A stretch of 64,000 bases of DNA, from assembly GCF_000733775.1 (NCBI RefSeq), contig NZ_JPOE01000005.1:992001-1056000 (forward strand). Reading direction: 5' to 3'. Of this stretch, positions 9,247 through 16,366 are shown in pieces. Both the position numbers and the translations under genes were made by a program. The notes under the pieces were generated by a model that was not told the DNA's origin, did no database searches, and worked only from the letters and a program-made list of their open reading frames with translations. This DNA is from Thiomonas sp. FB-Cd (GTDB lineage: Bacteria > Pseudomonadota > Gammaproteobacteria > Burkholderiales > Burkholderiaceae_C). Every line of letters starts with the position of its first letter. The stretch's first letter is position 1.

Positions 9247-9653
9247 GCGCCACTCCAGATCCCCAGCACAGGGCGTCGTACCCACGGTCTCTGCGTTTGG
9301 TCCGCCAGGCAAGTCTTCCGGACGCCGAATCGCGCGTGCCGTCCGTTTCCGCTTCGCGCTCGGAAGCAATTGCCTCGGCGCTCCGGCCCAACCAGCCCGT
9401 GGCCCGGGATTTTTCTCTGCAGACGAACGTCTTGCCATCGCGCCTTGCCGTTGGGCAACGACCAATAGGCGCATGGTTTGGAGCACGTCTCTGCCGCCCC
9501 GTCACGCAGAGCCCAGCCGCTTGTCACTCCTGATGGCAGCGACGGCGCGTCAAACTGATGTTCCCTGGAAACACGGGTGGCGGCGCGGGAATCGATATGC
9601 CCTTCCCCGGGCGAGCTGTGACCGGAAGCCAGCAACGTTGAGGATGCCGAGAC
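9247..9653. other. No gene recognised
   Basis: Between the methyltransferase stop and the MFS gene tail, both strands give only short frames without recognisable motifs, ribosome sites or repeats. It probably held the end of a transcription unit before the neighbouring MFS gene was broken. Confidence 0.5.
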
Positions 9654-9783
9654 TCAGGCCGTGACCACGTGCACTGCGCGACTGCGAATGCGCAGGACCA
9701 GCACGGCAGCAACCAATCCGAGGATGCCGGAGAGGGTCGTGGCCAAGGTGTAGTTGCCGTAACTGCTGCGCAGGATCCCTCCC
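9654..9783 (-). pseudogene. C-terminal tail of an MFS transporter, cut by the TnpB element
   Basis: In minus orientation the sequence reads GILRSSYGNYTLATTLSGIL, continues into a hydrophobic helix (GLVAAVLVLRI), and ends with a basic tail and a stop at 9654. This pattern is the last transmembrane helix and C-terminus of a major facilitator. Only about 43 codons remain, and they begin exactly where the right end of the TnpB element stops (9784). The rest of the gene is not on the other side of the element, so a deletion or rearrangement followed insertion. Confidence 0.6.
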
Positions 9784-9849
9784 TTGACATCCTCCCCGCC
9801 CTTGGCTTTCGCCACCGCTTGCGCGGGAAGGACGGGGATTCCTGCGGCG
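9784..9849 (-). ncRNA. Right end of TnpB element with predicted omega (re)RNA 3' scaffold
   Basis: Just past the tnpB stop lies the classic IS1341/IS605 right-end hairpin. CCCCGCCCTT (9794-9803) pairs with AAGGACGGGG (9828-9837) apart from one mismatch, and the element ends in GGATGTCAA read on the minus strand (9792-9784). In characterised TnpB systems this region forms the 3' end of the guide RNA, and the guide is the roughly 16-20 bases immediately outside the element. Here that would be GGGAGGGATCCTGCGCAGCA (9783-9764, minus strand). The RNA is inferred from position and structure only. Confidence 0.6.
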
Positions 9850-11073
9850 CTACGCATGAGTGACCTCGTGCGCAGTCGCTTCGGTGGGTTCCTGCTTCAT
9901 CGAGGGGCCCGAATGCACCACCTCTCCACAGGCTGCAACGCGGTGTCCCCGCGCCAGAATATTCATCGCGCCGACCACATCGGCGTGATGCGCGTAGCCA
10001 CACGCCACGCACTTGAACTGCGACTGCATGCGGCGATTCTCAGCCGCCACATGGCCGCAGTCCGGGCAGGTCTGACTGGTGTGGTGCGGCGGCACCGCCA
10101 CGAGCCATCCGCCGCTCCACTGGAGCTTGTAGTCCAGTTGCCTGCGAAACTCGGCCCAGCCCTGGTCCAGGATCGACCGATTCAGGCCGCTCTTGGCCCG
10201 AACGTTCCTGCCCGGTCGCTCGGCCGTGCCCGCAGCGCTGCGCGACATGTTCTTCACCTGCAAGTCCTCGATACACACCATCGCGTGGTTTTGGCTGATG
10301 GATGTCGTGGCCTTGTGCAGGGCGTCGCGCCGGGCATTGCCAATTCTCTGGTGGAGTTTTGTGACTTTGGCCTTCGCCTTCCTCCAGTTCTTGCTGAACT
10401 TCACCTTGCGGCTCATCGCCCGCTGGTACCGCGCAAGCCGCACCGCGTGCGTCCTGAAACTGTTGAGTGGTGCCAGGAACGTGCCATCGCTGAACGTGGC
10501 AAATCGGGCAATGCCCACGTCGATCCCGATGGCGCGGGTGGCGCTCGGGATGGGCTGCTCGACCTCACGCTCGGTCTGGATCGAGATGAACCACGTGCCG
10601 CCGCTGCTGGACACCGTGACGTTGCGCACCGCGCCGAGCACATCGCGGCTGTTGCGGTAGCGCAGCCACCCCAGCTTGGGCAAGAAGATGCGGCTGTTGG
10701 CCGCATCGAGCTTGATCTGTTTCGGATCCGGGTAGCGCAAGCTCGCGCCCTGGCCTTTCCTCTTGAAGTGCGGGAAATCGGCGCGTTTGGCGAAGACGTT
10801 GGTGTAGGCGCGGTCCAGATCCTTGAGTGCGTGTTGCAACGGGTGGATCGGCGCATCCTTGAGCCACGGCGTCTCTGCGCCGTTGCGCCAGGCCGTCAGA
10901 TGCCTGGCCATGTCGACGTAGCGGATGAATCGTCCGCCCGCCTCGTGGTTCGTCTTCTGCAACGCCAGCGCCTTGTTGAACACGAACCGGCACGAACCCG
11001 CGAAGCGTCGCATCTGGCGCTGCTGCTGGCCGTTTGGCCGAAGCTCGAACTTGAACGCCTGGAGTCGCTTCAT
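9850..11073 (-). CDS. tnpB: TnpB, RNA-guided nuclease of an IS200/IS605-family (IS1341-type) element
   Basis: A 407-residue TnpB. The N-terminal OrfB helix-turn-helix region (MKRLQAFKFELRPNGQQQ) is followed by the RuvC fold with an intact catalytic set: Asp185 (AIGIDVGIA), Glu269 (VCIEDL) and Asp364 (HHADVVGAMN). The zinc ribbon is complete (Cys336, Cys339, Cys355, Cys358). The start at 11073 matches the family; the frame upstream to 11139 is outside the element. No tnpA lies nearby, so mobility would depend on a TnpA in trans. Because the catalytic residues and the right-end hairpin are intact, it may still be an active guided nuclease. Confidence 0.93.
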   Translation of the reverse strand: MKRLQAFKFELRPNGQQQRQMRRFAGSCRFVFNKALALQKTNHEAGGRFIRYVDMARHLTAWRNGAETPWLKDAPIHPLQHALKDLDRAYTNVFAKRADFPHFKRKGQGASLRYPDPKQIKLDAANSRIFLPKLGWLRYRNSRDVLGAVRNVTVSSSGGTWFISIQTEREVEQPIPSATRAIGIDVGIARFATFSDGTFLAPLNSFRTHAVRLARYQRAMSRKVKFSKNWRKAKAKVTKLHQRIGNARRDALHKATTSISQNHAMVCIEDLQVKNMSRSAAGTAERPGRNVRAKSGLNRSILDQGWAEFRRQLDYKLQWSGGWLVAVPPHHTSQTCPDCGHVAAENRRMQSQFKCVACGYAHHADVVGAMNILARGHRVAACGEVVHSGPSMKQEPTEATAHEVTHA

Positions 11074-11122
11074 GACTGGGTTAATGTACAGCGCATCGGG
11101 CGCCACTTCAAGACCAACAAGG

Positions 11123-11800
11123 ATGCCTGTGGCATCCACGCTGTCCTTCCTCCCCGAGTTGGTGACCAGCTACGATCCATCGGAATACGATGGCCGTTAT
11201 CTTCTGCTCGATGAATTCACCAGCAAGATCAACGCCGAATTCCGCTGTGTGGGCCGCGACCCGATTAAAAACGTGTCCGATCTTATCGGCATGCCGATTA
11301 TGGTCATGGACCCCGAACAGGAAACCATGGACTGGATCGTCTACCAGGATGGCGTCGTGATTCAGGACGCCAGCGGAGCCGAGGGTGGTCATGGCCGCAT
11401 GCACATTATCCAGCATGTCGCCGAGCGCATGGAACGCGAGACAGGCATCACCATCAAAAGGGGCTCGCGGGTCGATATGAATATGGCCCTGCTCCAGAAG
11501 AAGCCGATTTACGTGGCCGGCACGCGCATCGATACCGTCGATTACGTCAAGGACGCCAAGGACGCCAAGGCGGCCGCCGATGATTCCGTCGACCTCGTGT
11601 TAACCCGGGTCGGCAATATGCTCGATCGCGTCCAGATGATCGTCGTCGCCGGAGGCCACCCGGAGTATGATGTCGAGTATCTCCGAGGCAAATTGCCGAA
11701 TGTCCCGGTGATCGATTCAGGACTCGGCATTTTCGGGAATGTCACGGGCTTCCTCCTCTCCGGAGAGGAAACCATGCGCCGGGCGCAGGAAGGGGCTTGA
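11123..11800 (+). pseudogene. ParM/StbA-like actin-family partition ATPase, 5'-truncated
   Basis: The readable part (about 225 residues) matches the second half of ParM-type actins. MVMDPEQETMDWIVYQDGV aligns with the phosphate-2 segment and its following strands, a central helix GGHGRMHIIQHVAERMER follows, and VQMIVVAGGHPEY corresponds to the adenosine-motif glycine turn. It ends in GLGIFGNVTGFLL. The first roughly 100 residues with phosphate-1 are missing, and the tnpB element lies exactly there. The phosphate-2 loop is degenerate (DPEQET instead of DLGGTT). The next gene starts one base after this stop, as in parMR operons. ParM-like identity is by motif order, not by search. Confidence 0.6.
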
Positions 11801-11801
11801 G

Positions 11802-12218
11802 GTGAGCAAACGCGATAAAGTCAGGTATATCAAGATCCAGACGGCGCTCTATGTCAGCGAATTATCCAGACCCGAACTTTACCGTTACCTGGAACGCTTC
11901 AAAATTGCCGGTAACCAGGACTCACTACCCCCGAAGCTATTATCGAAGATGCTTATCGAAAGGGTCCTCGATCTGGCTGAAACCGGGCTGAGCATGGGGG
12001 AGCCTGAGGGGTCTCCGGAGCCCATGCCAACCCCCGGGGAAGCGCCCTTGATCGAGCCAGGCCAGCAGCCCGCGGCAGCCAATCCCGCTCAGCACCAACA
12101 TGGTGCGCAGGAGGCTCCAGAAGCCGCGGAGGGGCCCGATGCCGGACTCGGACAGGACGGCGGCATCATCACACTCAGCCAAAGTGGTGGAAGTGGGCTC
12201 AGCCGATTCATGCGCTGA
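11802..12218 (+). CDS. ParR/StbB-like DNA-binding adaptor
   Basis: A 138-residue protein starting with GTG directly after the ParM-like stop; the same frame has no better upstream start with a ribosome site. The N-terminal about 65 residues (KRDKVRYIKIQTALYVSELS, then RPELYRYLERF and PPKLLSKMLIERVLDLAE) form a basic strand followed by helices, as in ribbon-helix-helix ParR proteins. The remainder is low-complexity, rich in Pro, Ala, Gln and Glu, ending in GGSGLSRFMR. A short C-terminal tail that contacts the ParM filament is normal for ParR. The palindrome array begins 32 bases downstream and is its likely binding site. Confidence 0.6.
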   Translation: MSKRDKVRYIKIQTALYVSELSRPELYRYLERFKIAGNQDSLPPKLLSKMLIERVLDLAETGLSMGEPEGSPEPMPTPGEAPLIEPGQQPAAANPAQHQHGAQEAPEAAEGPDAGLGQDGGIITLSQSGGSGLSRFMR

Positions 12219-12249
12219 TGCGTGTGGATGCGCGGTCGCCCTTTATGGC

Positions 12250-12569
12250 GTCCTTGGTTAGTCTAACCAAGGACGCGCCAATCGCTTTTTCATGTTGTTG
12301 GGAAGCAACTTGCGGCGCTCCAGGCGACCTCTATGCTATTTTTATCACACCTTTTTGTTGTCCTTGGTTAGACTAACCAAGTACACTTGAACCGACTATA
12401 GAGGCGCTCTTGATGTCCTTGGTTAATTTAACCAAGGACGCTTTGGCCAGCTCAAAAATGAGGCCAGACACGTGCCAGACAGCTCGGGAAGGGGCAAATC
12501 AGGCTGGTTGTCCTTGGTTAATCTAACCAAGGACTGCTCAAAGCGTCGCTGGTTAGATTAACCAAGGAC
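12250..12569. repeat. Array of five 25-bp palindromes, candidate partition centromere
   Basis: Five copies of GTCCTTGGTTA-NNN-TAACCAAGGAC lie at 12250-12274, 12360-12384, 12415-12439, 12510-12534 and 12545-12569. The first and third are perfect palindromes with 12-base arms. The second, fourth and fifth have one, one and two arm mismatches. Centre spacings are 110, 55, 95 and 35 bases. The surrounding DNA is AT-richer than the window. The array sits between the ParR-like gene and the recombinase-like gene, so it could be a parC-type centromere, an operator, a recombination site or several of these. Confidence 0.9.
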
Positions 12570-12619
12570 ATTGTGTTGTCTCCCACCTTTTACCAGGGAA
12601 CCGATGGAGGGTCGAAATC

Positions 12620-13927
12620 ATGAAAAAGAATAGCACCGAGGAAACTGCGGTTTTGACGGGCAACGTCGCGGAAACGGACGAAATCGCGCTCAAGCCAGCC
12701 CAGCAAAGAATCGACCCGCAACCCCAGCCGAGCGCCCAGGAATCCGACCTGATCGACACCCAGGACTCGAGCCCTGATGGGACCGCCACCCGAAAACTCT
12801 CCCGGTACCGAAGAAGCGTGAAGCTGCTCCAGGAGAATTGGGAAAACCATAATACGATCCGCTCCACGACGCGGGCCACGAATATCGAGGCCTTCAATAC
12901 AATCCGGCGACGTGCCATTAAAGACATCGGGCGAGGCGACCCCGAGGTCGAAACAACCATCACAATGCCGCAAATCATCGACCATTTTCTATCAAGAGTC
13001 ATGGCTGGTGATTATTCACGAGCGGGCTATACCCGCTATCGAACCTCCATTCTCTCCGAGATGAGCATTCAGCTCAAAGCACTTGGCGATGCGAGCGAGA
13101 TGAGTGAATACGTCGACGCCATTGATAAGCTTTCTCAGCGAGTCAACAGCCCGAAAGCGCTGTTTACAGCAAATCAACTCCTGGGCGACTCGAACGCAAA
13201 GCGCAAAAGCTCAGAAAAGAAAATTGGGCGGGCGGATCTCAAAACGATTCTGCGTGAACTCGAGGAGCGCGGAGAAAAAGGAAACGGGACTTTGCTCTGG
13301 GTCCAGGCCACAATGGCCACAGGATTAAGACCTGTTGAGTGGAACCAGTCCGAACTGGACGGGGAAGGCAAGCTTCATACGCGACGCGCAAAAACGCACC
13401 GGCATATCGCCGCATTCGAGCGCATGGCTATGGCGAAGCGAATCGTCGGGCACGACGTCAAGAATGTCTACGAGGCCGACGACATTATCATTAAGGCGAT
13501 GGGCGAAATGCCGATCGCACACATCATCGAGCACAGAACACTGGAACTCGAAGGCGATGAGTTGGACATCGTGAAGCGGCACCTGGCGAATGTCGAGCGC
13601 GAAGACGCCAAGGGCGAGGACGGTTTCGATAAATACCAGCAGGCATGCACCAAATATCTGCACCGCGTCTGCAAGTCCATCTGGAAGGACGAGAAGCTGT
13701 ACTCACTCTACTCATTCCGCCACCAGTTTGCCGCCAACGCCAAGCGCGTCATGTCCCTCGATGAGGTGAAGCTCTCACTTGGGAGCAACTCCGCGAAGAA
13801 GTACGCGCGGCGATCGCAATCCTGGAGGGGCCTGGAAGGTGCCGGGAACTACCACCGGCATCTCGATACGCAAGCGCAACAGGACGCGGTTGAGACGGGG
13901 GCCGAGCCGACGCCGAAGCCGGAATAG
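12620..13927 (+). CDS. Tyrosine-recombinase-like protein
   Basis: A 435-residue protein. Residues 1-60 are disordered. Residues about 100-190 resemble a SAM-like core-binding domain (MPQIIDHFLSRVMAGDYSRA). Residues about 200-420 resemble the tyrosine-recombinase catalytic domain: ATGLRPVEW with arginine I, YSFRHQFAANAKR for the HxxR box (first His replaced by Tyr), and LGSNSAKKYARR with the candidate nucleophilic Tyr. A GGAGGG lies nine bases before the ATG. The gene follows the palindrome array by 50 bases. It could resolve dimers or integrate a plasmid or ICE. The degenerate HxxR box makes activity uncertain. Confidence 0.6.
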   Translation: MKKNSTEETAVLTGNVAETDEIALKPAQQRIDPQPQPSAQESDLIDTQDSSPDGTATRKLSRYRRSVKLLQENWENHNTIRSTTRATNIEAFNTIRRRAIKDIGRGDPEVETTITMPQIIDHFLSRVMAGDYSRAGYTRYRTSILSEMSIQLKALGDASEMSEYVDAIDKLSQRVNSPKALFTANQLLGDSNAKRKSSEKKIGRADLKTILRELEERGEKGNGTLLWVQATMATGLRPVEWNQSELDGEGKLHTRRAKTHRHIAAFERMAMAKRIVGHDVKNVYEADDIIIKAMGEMPIAHIIEHRTLELEGDELDIVKRHLANVEREDAKGEDGFDKYQQACTKYLHRVCKSIWKDEKLYSLYSFRHQFAANAKRVMSLDEVKLSLGSNSAKKYARRSQSWRGLEGAGNYHRHLDTQAQQDAVETGAEPTPKPE

Positions 13928-14223
13928 CCGACGGTAGGTCGGGGGCGTGGGCGAAAGCGAAGGTCAAGACTGAGGCTTACCCCGGCGGCTTTCAGAGTTG
14001 AGCAGCCACTCGACAGGCAGCTATGGCGGGTCGGTGTCGGACCGCTCCTGGCGGGGAGATGTATTTCGATTTGGGCGCGTAGACCAGCCGTTGGAACACG
14101 CGGTGGTCAGGCCGAAGGTCCGCTGCCAGGCGGCGTCGCAAACTCGCGATCCCGGCCAAGTCCGGCCGTTTGCCAAGGACAGCTTCCGAGCGTCAAGCGC
14201 CGGAGGGGCTGGCCACTGACGAC

Positions 14224-14538
14224 TCAGTGATAGTCCCCTTCGCGCTGATGGCGCACCGCCAGTACCGCGACTTTCGACGGACTGGCGATCTCGTACAGCG
14301 CGACGTAACCGGTACTTCCGAACGGGATGATCAGTTCCCGCCGAGCGGGACTCTGGGCTGCCTTGCGAAAGCTGTAGGGCGTAAGCGCAAGTTGCTGCTG
14401 CATTACCGCCCTGATAGGGTCGATCGTCGCTTGTGCGCGGTCAAGATCTTCGGTGGTCTCCGCCCGGTCGAGCAGACAATCAACGAGACGTTCCAGGTCC
14501 GATTCGGCCGTCGGCGTCAGCTGAACGTCAAAGCTCAT
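14224..14538 (-). CDS. RelE/ParE-family toxin
   Basis: A 104-residue protein with the ParE plan: an N-terminal strand (FDVQLTPTAESDLERLVDCL), two helices, and a C-terminal sheet SFRKAAQSPARRELIIPFGS followed by YVALYEI and KVAVLAVRHQRE. The last pattern (VAVLAVRHQRE) is the usual C-terminus of ParE toxins, which act on gyrase; RelE-type mRNA cleavage is the alternative. It overlaps its antitoxin gene by four bases, antitoxin first. Confidence 0.85.
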   Translation of the reverse strand: MSFDVQLTPTAESDLERLVDCLLDRAETTEDLDRAQATIDPIRAVMQQQLALTPYSFRKAAQSPARRELIIPFGSTGYVALYEIASPSKVAVLAVRHQREGDYH

Positions 14539-14807
14539 CGACCGAGCTTTTTCCGCTTCGCATCGAGCTTGGCTTGCAGCCGGTCGAGGACCGCCTCGAC
14601 CGGCGCCGCGACGCCAGAGCGGTGGTACTCCTCCGACGCAGCCTGCGCCCGCTCATGGAAGGCGGTTTGAACACGCCTGAACGCGATTGCACTTCGCACT
14701 GTCGCTTCAACGAAGTCGGTCAGGGTCTCACCTTTTTTGAGCACAGACTCAAGCTCGGCTCGGAGCTCGGGCTCGACTCGGATCTGGGGGATGACGGCAG
14801 ACTTCAT
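14535..14807 (-). CDS. Antitoxin of the ParE-type pair, ribbon-helix-helix
   Basis: A 90-residue protein starting MKSAVIPQIRVEPELRAELE, a strand followed by a helix as in CopG/ParD-like antitoxins, then a helix with TLTDFVEATVRSAIAFRR and a charged C-terminal helix that would wrap the toxin. It overlaps the toxin start by four bases. It probably represses its own promoter just above 14807. The pair follows a recombinase and partition-like genes, as addiction modules on plasmids and ICEs often do. Confidence 0.82.
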   Translation of the reverse strand: MKSAVIPQIRVEPELRAELESVLKKGETLTDFVEATVRSAIAFRRVQTAFHERAQAASEEYHRSGVAAPVEAVLDRLQAKLDAKRKKLGR

Positions 14808-14961
14808 GCCGGTAGTGTATTGCGTTTGAGTTACGGGCGCAACGCATCGAATTTCCCCACCGGTCGTGCGGCCGGCTCGTCGACGGTCGATGGGATGGTG
14901 GACAGCTTTCGGGCCGCCGATATCGTCCCCGCGGCCGGCTGTAACGGGTCGTTATGCAAAG

Positions 14962-15207
14962 CTATGCATAGGGCTCAACTATGCACAGTTCGGAATCCCG
15001 TCGATTCGCTCCACGAGCGACCGTCGGCGCGACAAAGCGATCACTGCTTTGCATAGTTCACTCTCGTCGGCGGCGAGCCAAATAGTCAGCCCATACCGCT
15101 GCTCGCCGCGGGGTGCGCGCCCGAGATCCAAAACTATGCGTAGCTCTCGCGTGGAGACTGCGAGGTGCTCAGGGATCGAACTACGCATAGTTGAAAACTA
15201 CGCATAG
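14962..15207. repeat. Cluster of six AACTAYGCRTAGTT-like sites
   Basis: Six related short sites occur within 246 bases: CTATGCATAG (14962-14971), AACTATGCACAGTT (14977-14990), CTTTGCATAGTT (15047-15058), AACTATGCGTAG (15132-15143), AACTACGCATAGTT (15179-15192) and AACTACGCATAG (15196-15207). They are near-palindromic, and no credible gene lies on either strand there (the frames at 14866-15207 lack motifs). The cluster lies upstream of the antitoxin gene. It could be iterons of a replication origin or an operator field. Confidence 0.75.
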
Positions 15208-15517
15208 GGGTCGAGAGCGCAAGTTCGATGGCGCGGAATGCTACCGCTCACAAGCCCGACGCTGCCGGCGACCGCTAACCGCACCATTGCTGTCGTCACC
15301 ACAGGCCGTGCCCAACGCCCGCTCCGGTCGATGACCCGTCTCTCAAGGCCCGGCCGGGTGTAAGGCAAGTGCACGGAGGCGGTAACGGGCACGCCCCTCC
15401 GCAAAGCTCAGTCCCAGCCCGGAGCGACCGATGCCCGTCGCGCGGAACGCCCAACATCGGCCGTCCCCGTCGCCGTCATACCCGCTTCCATGCACAATGT
15501 CCTTTCCGAGCAAGGCG

Positions 15518-15927
15518 TTTTTAAACTTTGTTCCCGAAAAGGCCGCGCGCCGCCGGGCGGGCTTTGACACTTTGTTACGCCGAACCTTGCAGGACCCGCA
15601 TAACAAAGTGTCAAAACGGCTTCAGAGGGGGTGTGGGTGCCGGGATCCGGCCGAAGGCCTGGCAGAGTGTGGAAATTCGGCCCCCGGACGCTGGTCCGGG
15701 TCGCGGACGCCACGGAACATAGTGTCGAAGGGCCTTGCCGTCACTCGGTTTTCTTGGGCTCGGCAGCAGGTGGCGCGGGACGCGTTCCGGATCGGTCATT
15801 CAGGCCTCGATGACGACGGACATGGCGCGTTCCGGGCTCCTTTCCACGGCCGCCCGCCCGCCGGATCGCCCGGATTGCAGCTTCGTTCAACGCCAAGCCG
15901 CTTCCTCGGGCGAAACATAGTGTCAAA
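15518..15927. repeat. Five copies of a TTTGACACTTTGTT-like repeat, both orientations
   Basis: Copies are at 15518-15534 (weak, TTTTTAAACTTTGTTCC), 15563-15576 forward, then inverted at 15602-15615 (AACAAAGTGTCAAA), 15716-15729 and 15914-15927. The pair at 15563 and 15602 can form a stem with a 25-base loop. Three more copies lie at 19991-20078. The whole stretch from 15208 to 16075 has no recognisable gene. Confidence 0.75.
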
Positions 15928-16075
15928 ACCAAAGGCAGGTGCGCGGATTTTCGGCTTTCGGCGAGCGTCGATGGCCGCACGGCGATCGTGGCGGACCCTG
16001 CCGCGACAGGGGCGCGCGTCGGCGCAAAGGAGGCGAGGCGCAGCCCACTGAGGGGGATGCACTACAGTCCCCGCC

Positions 16076-16357
16076 ATGGACCCCGCCATCTTCAACGCCC
16101 CGCTCACCGACGCCGAGATCGACAAGCTCGACCACTTCCTGCTCTACGAAGCCGACGTCGACGACAGCATGACCCTGGACATGCTCGACGGCTACCTGCA
16201 CGCGCTGGCCATCAGCCCGACCACGGTCCATCCGACGCGCTGGATGCCCCGCATCTGGGGTGAGGACTTCACTGAGCTGTGGACCTACACCACGTCGCGG
16301 GACGCGCCCCGTGCGCGCTTGGCTTCGTCTCGTTTTCACCCCCGTCACCTGACCTGA
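16076..16357 (+). pseudogene. UPF0149/YecA-family protein, 3'-truncated
   Basis: The first about 72 residues match the YecA/UPF0149 N-terminal domain: LTDAEIDKLDHFLLYEADVD, then SMTLDMLDGYLHALAISPTT and WMPRIWGEDF. The frame then changes character (TTSRDAPRARLASSRF) and stops at residue 93, whereas family members run to about 180-220 residues, often with a C-terminal zinc-binding motif. The break falls near 16295, just upstream of the large lipoprotein gene, so a recombination joined the two. It is probably non-functional. Confidence 0.6.
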
Positions 16358-16366
16358 CTGCTAGCT

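Noticed and set aside
9247..9653. tRNA or attachment site at the edge of the mobile segment
   Set aside because: No cloverleaf-like sequence or repeated core could be found by eye.
9784..11214. Long plus-strand frame across the tnpB region
   Set aside because: It is the antisense of tnpB, whose catalytic motifs are unambiguous on the minus strand.
12250..12569. CRISPR array
   Set aside because: The repeats are palindromes at irregular spacings of 35 to 110 bases with no uniform spacers and no cas genes.
14866..15207. Small genes within the AACTAYGCRTAGTT cluster
   Set aside because: Frames on both strands contain the repeats themselves, lack family motifs and have no ribosome sites.
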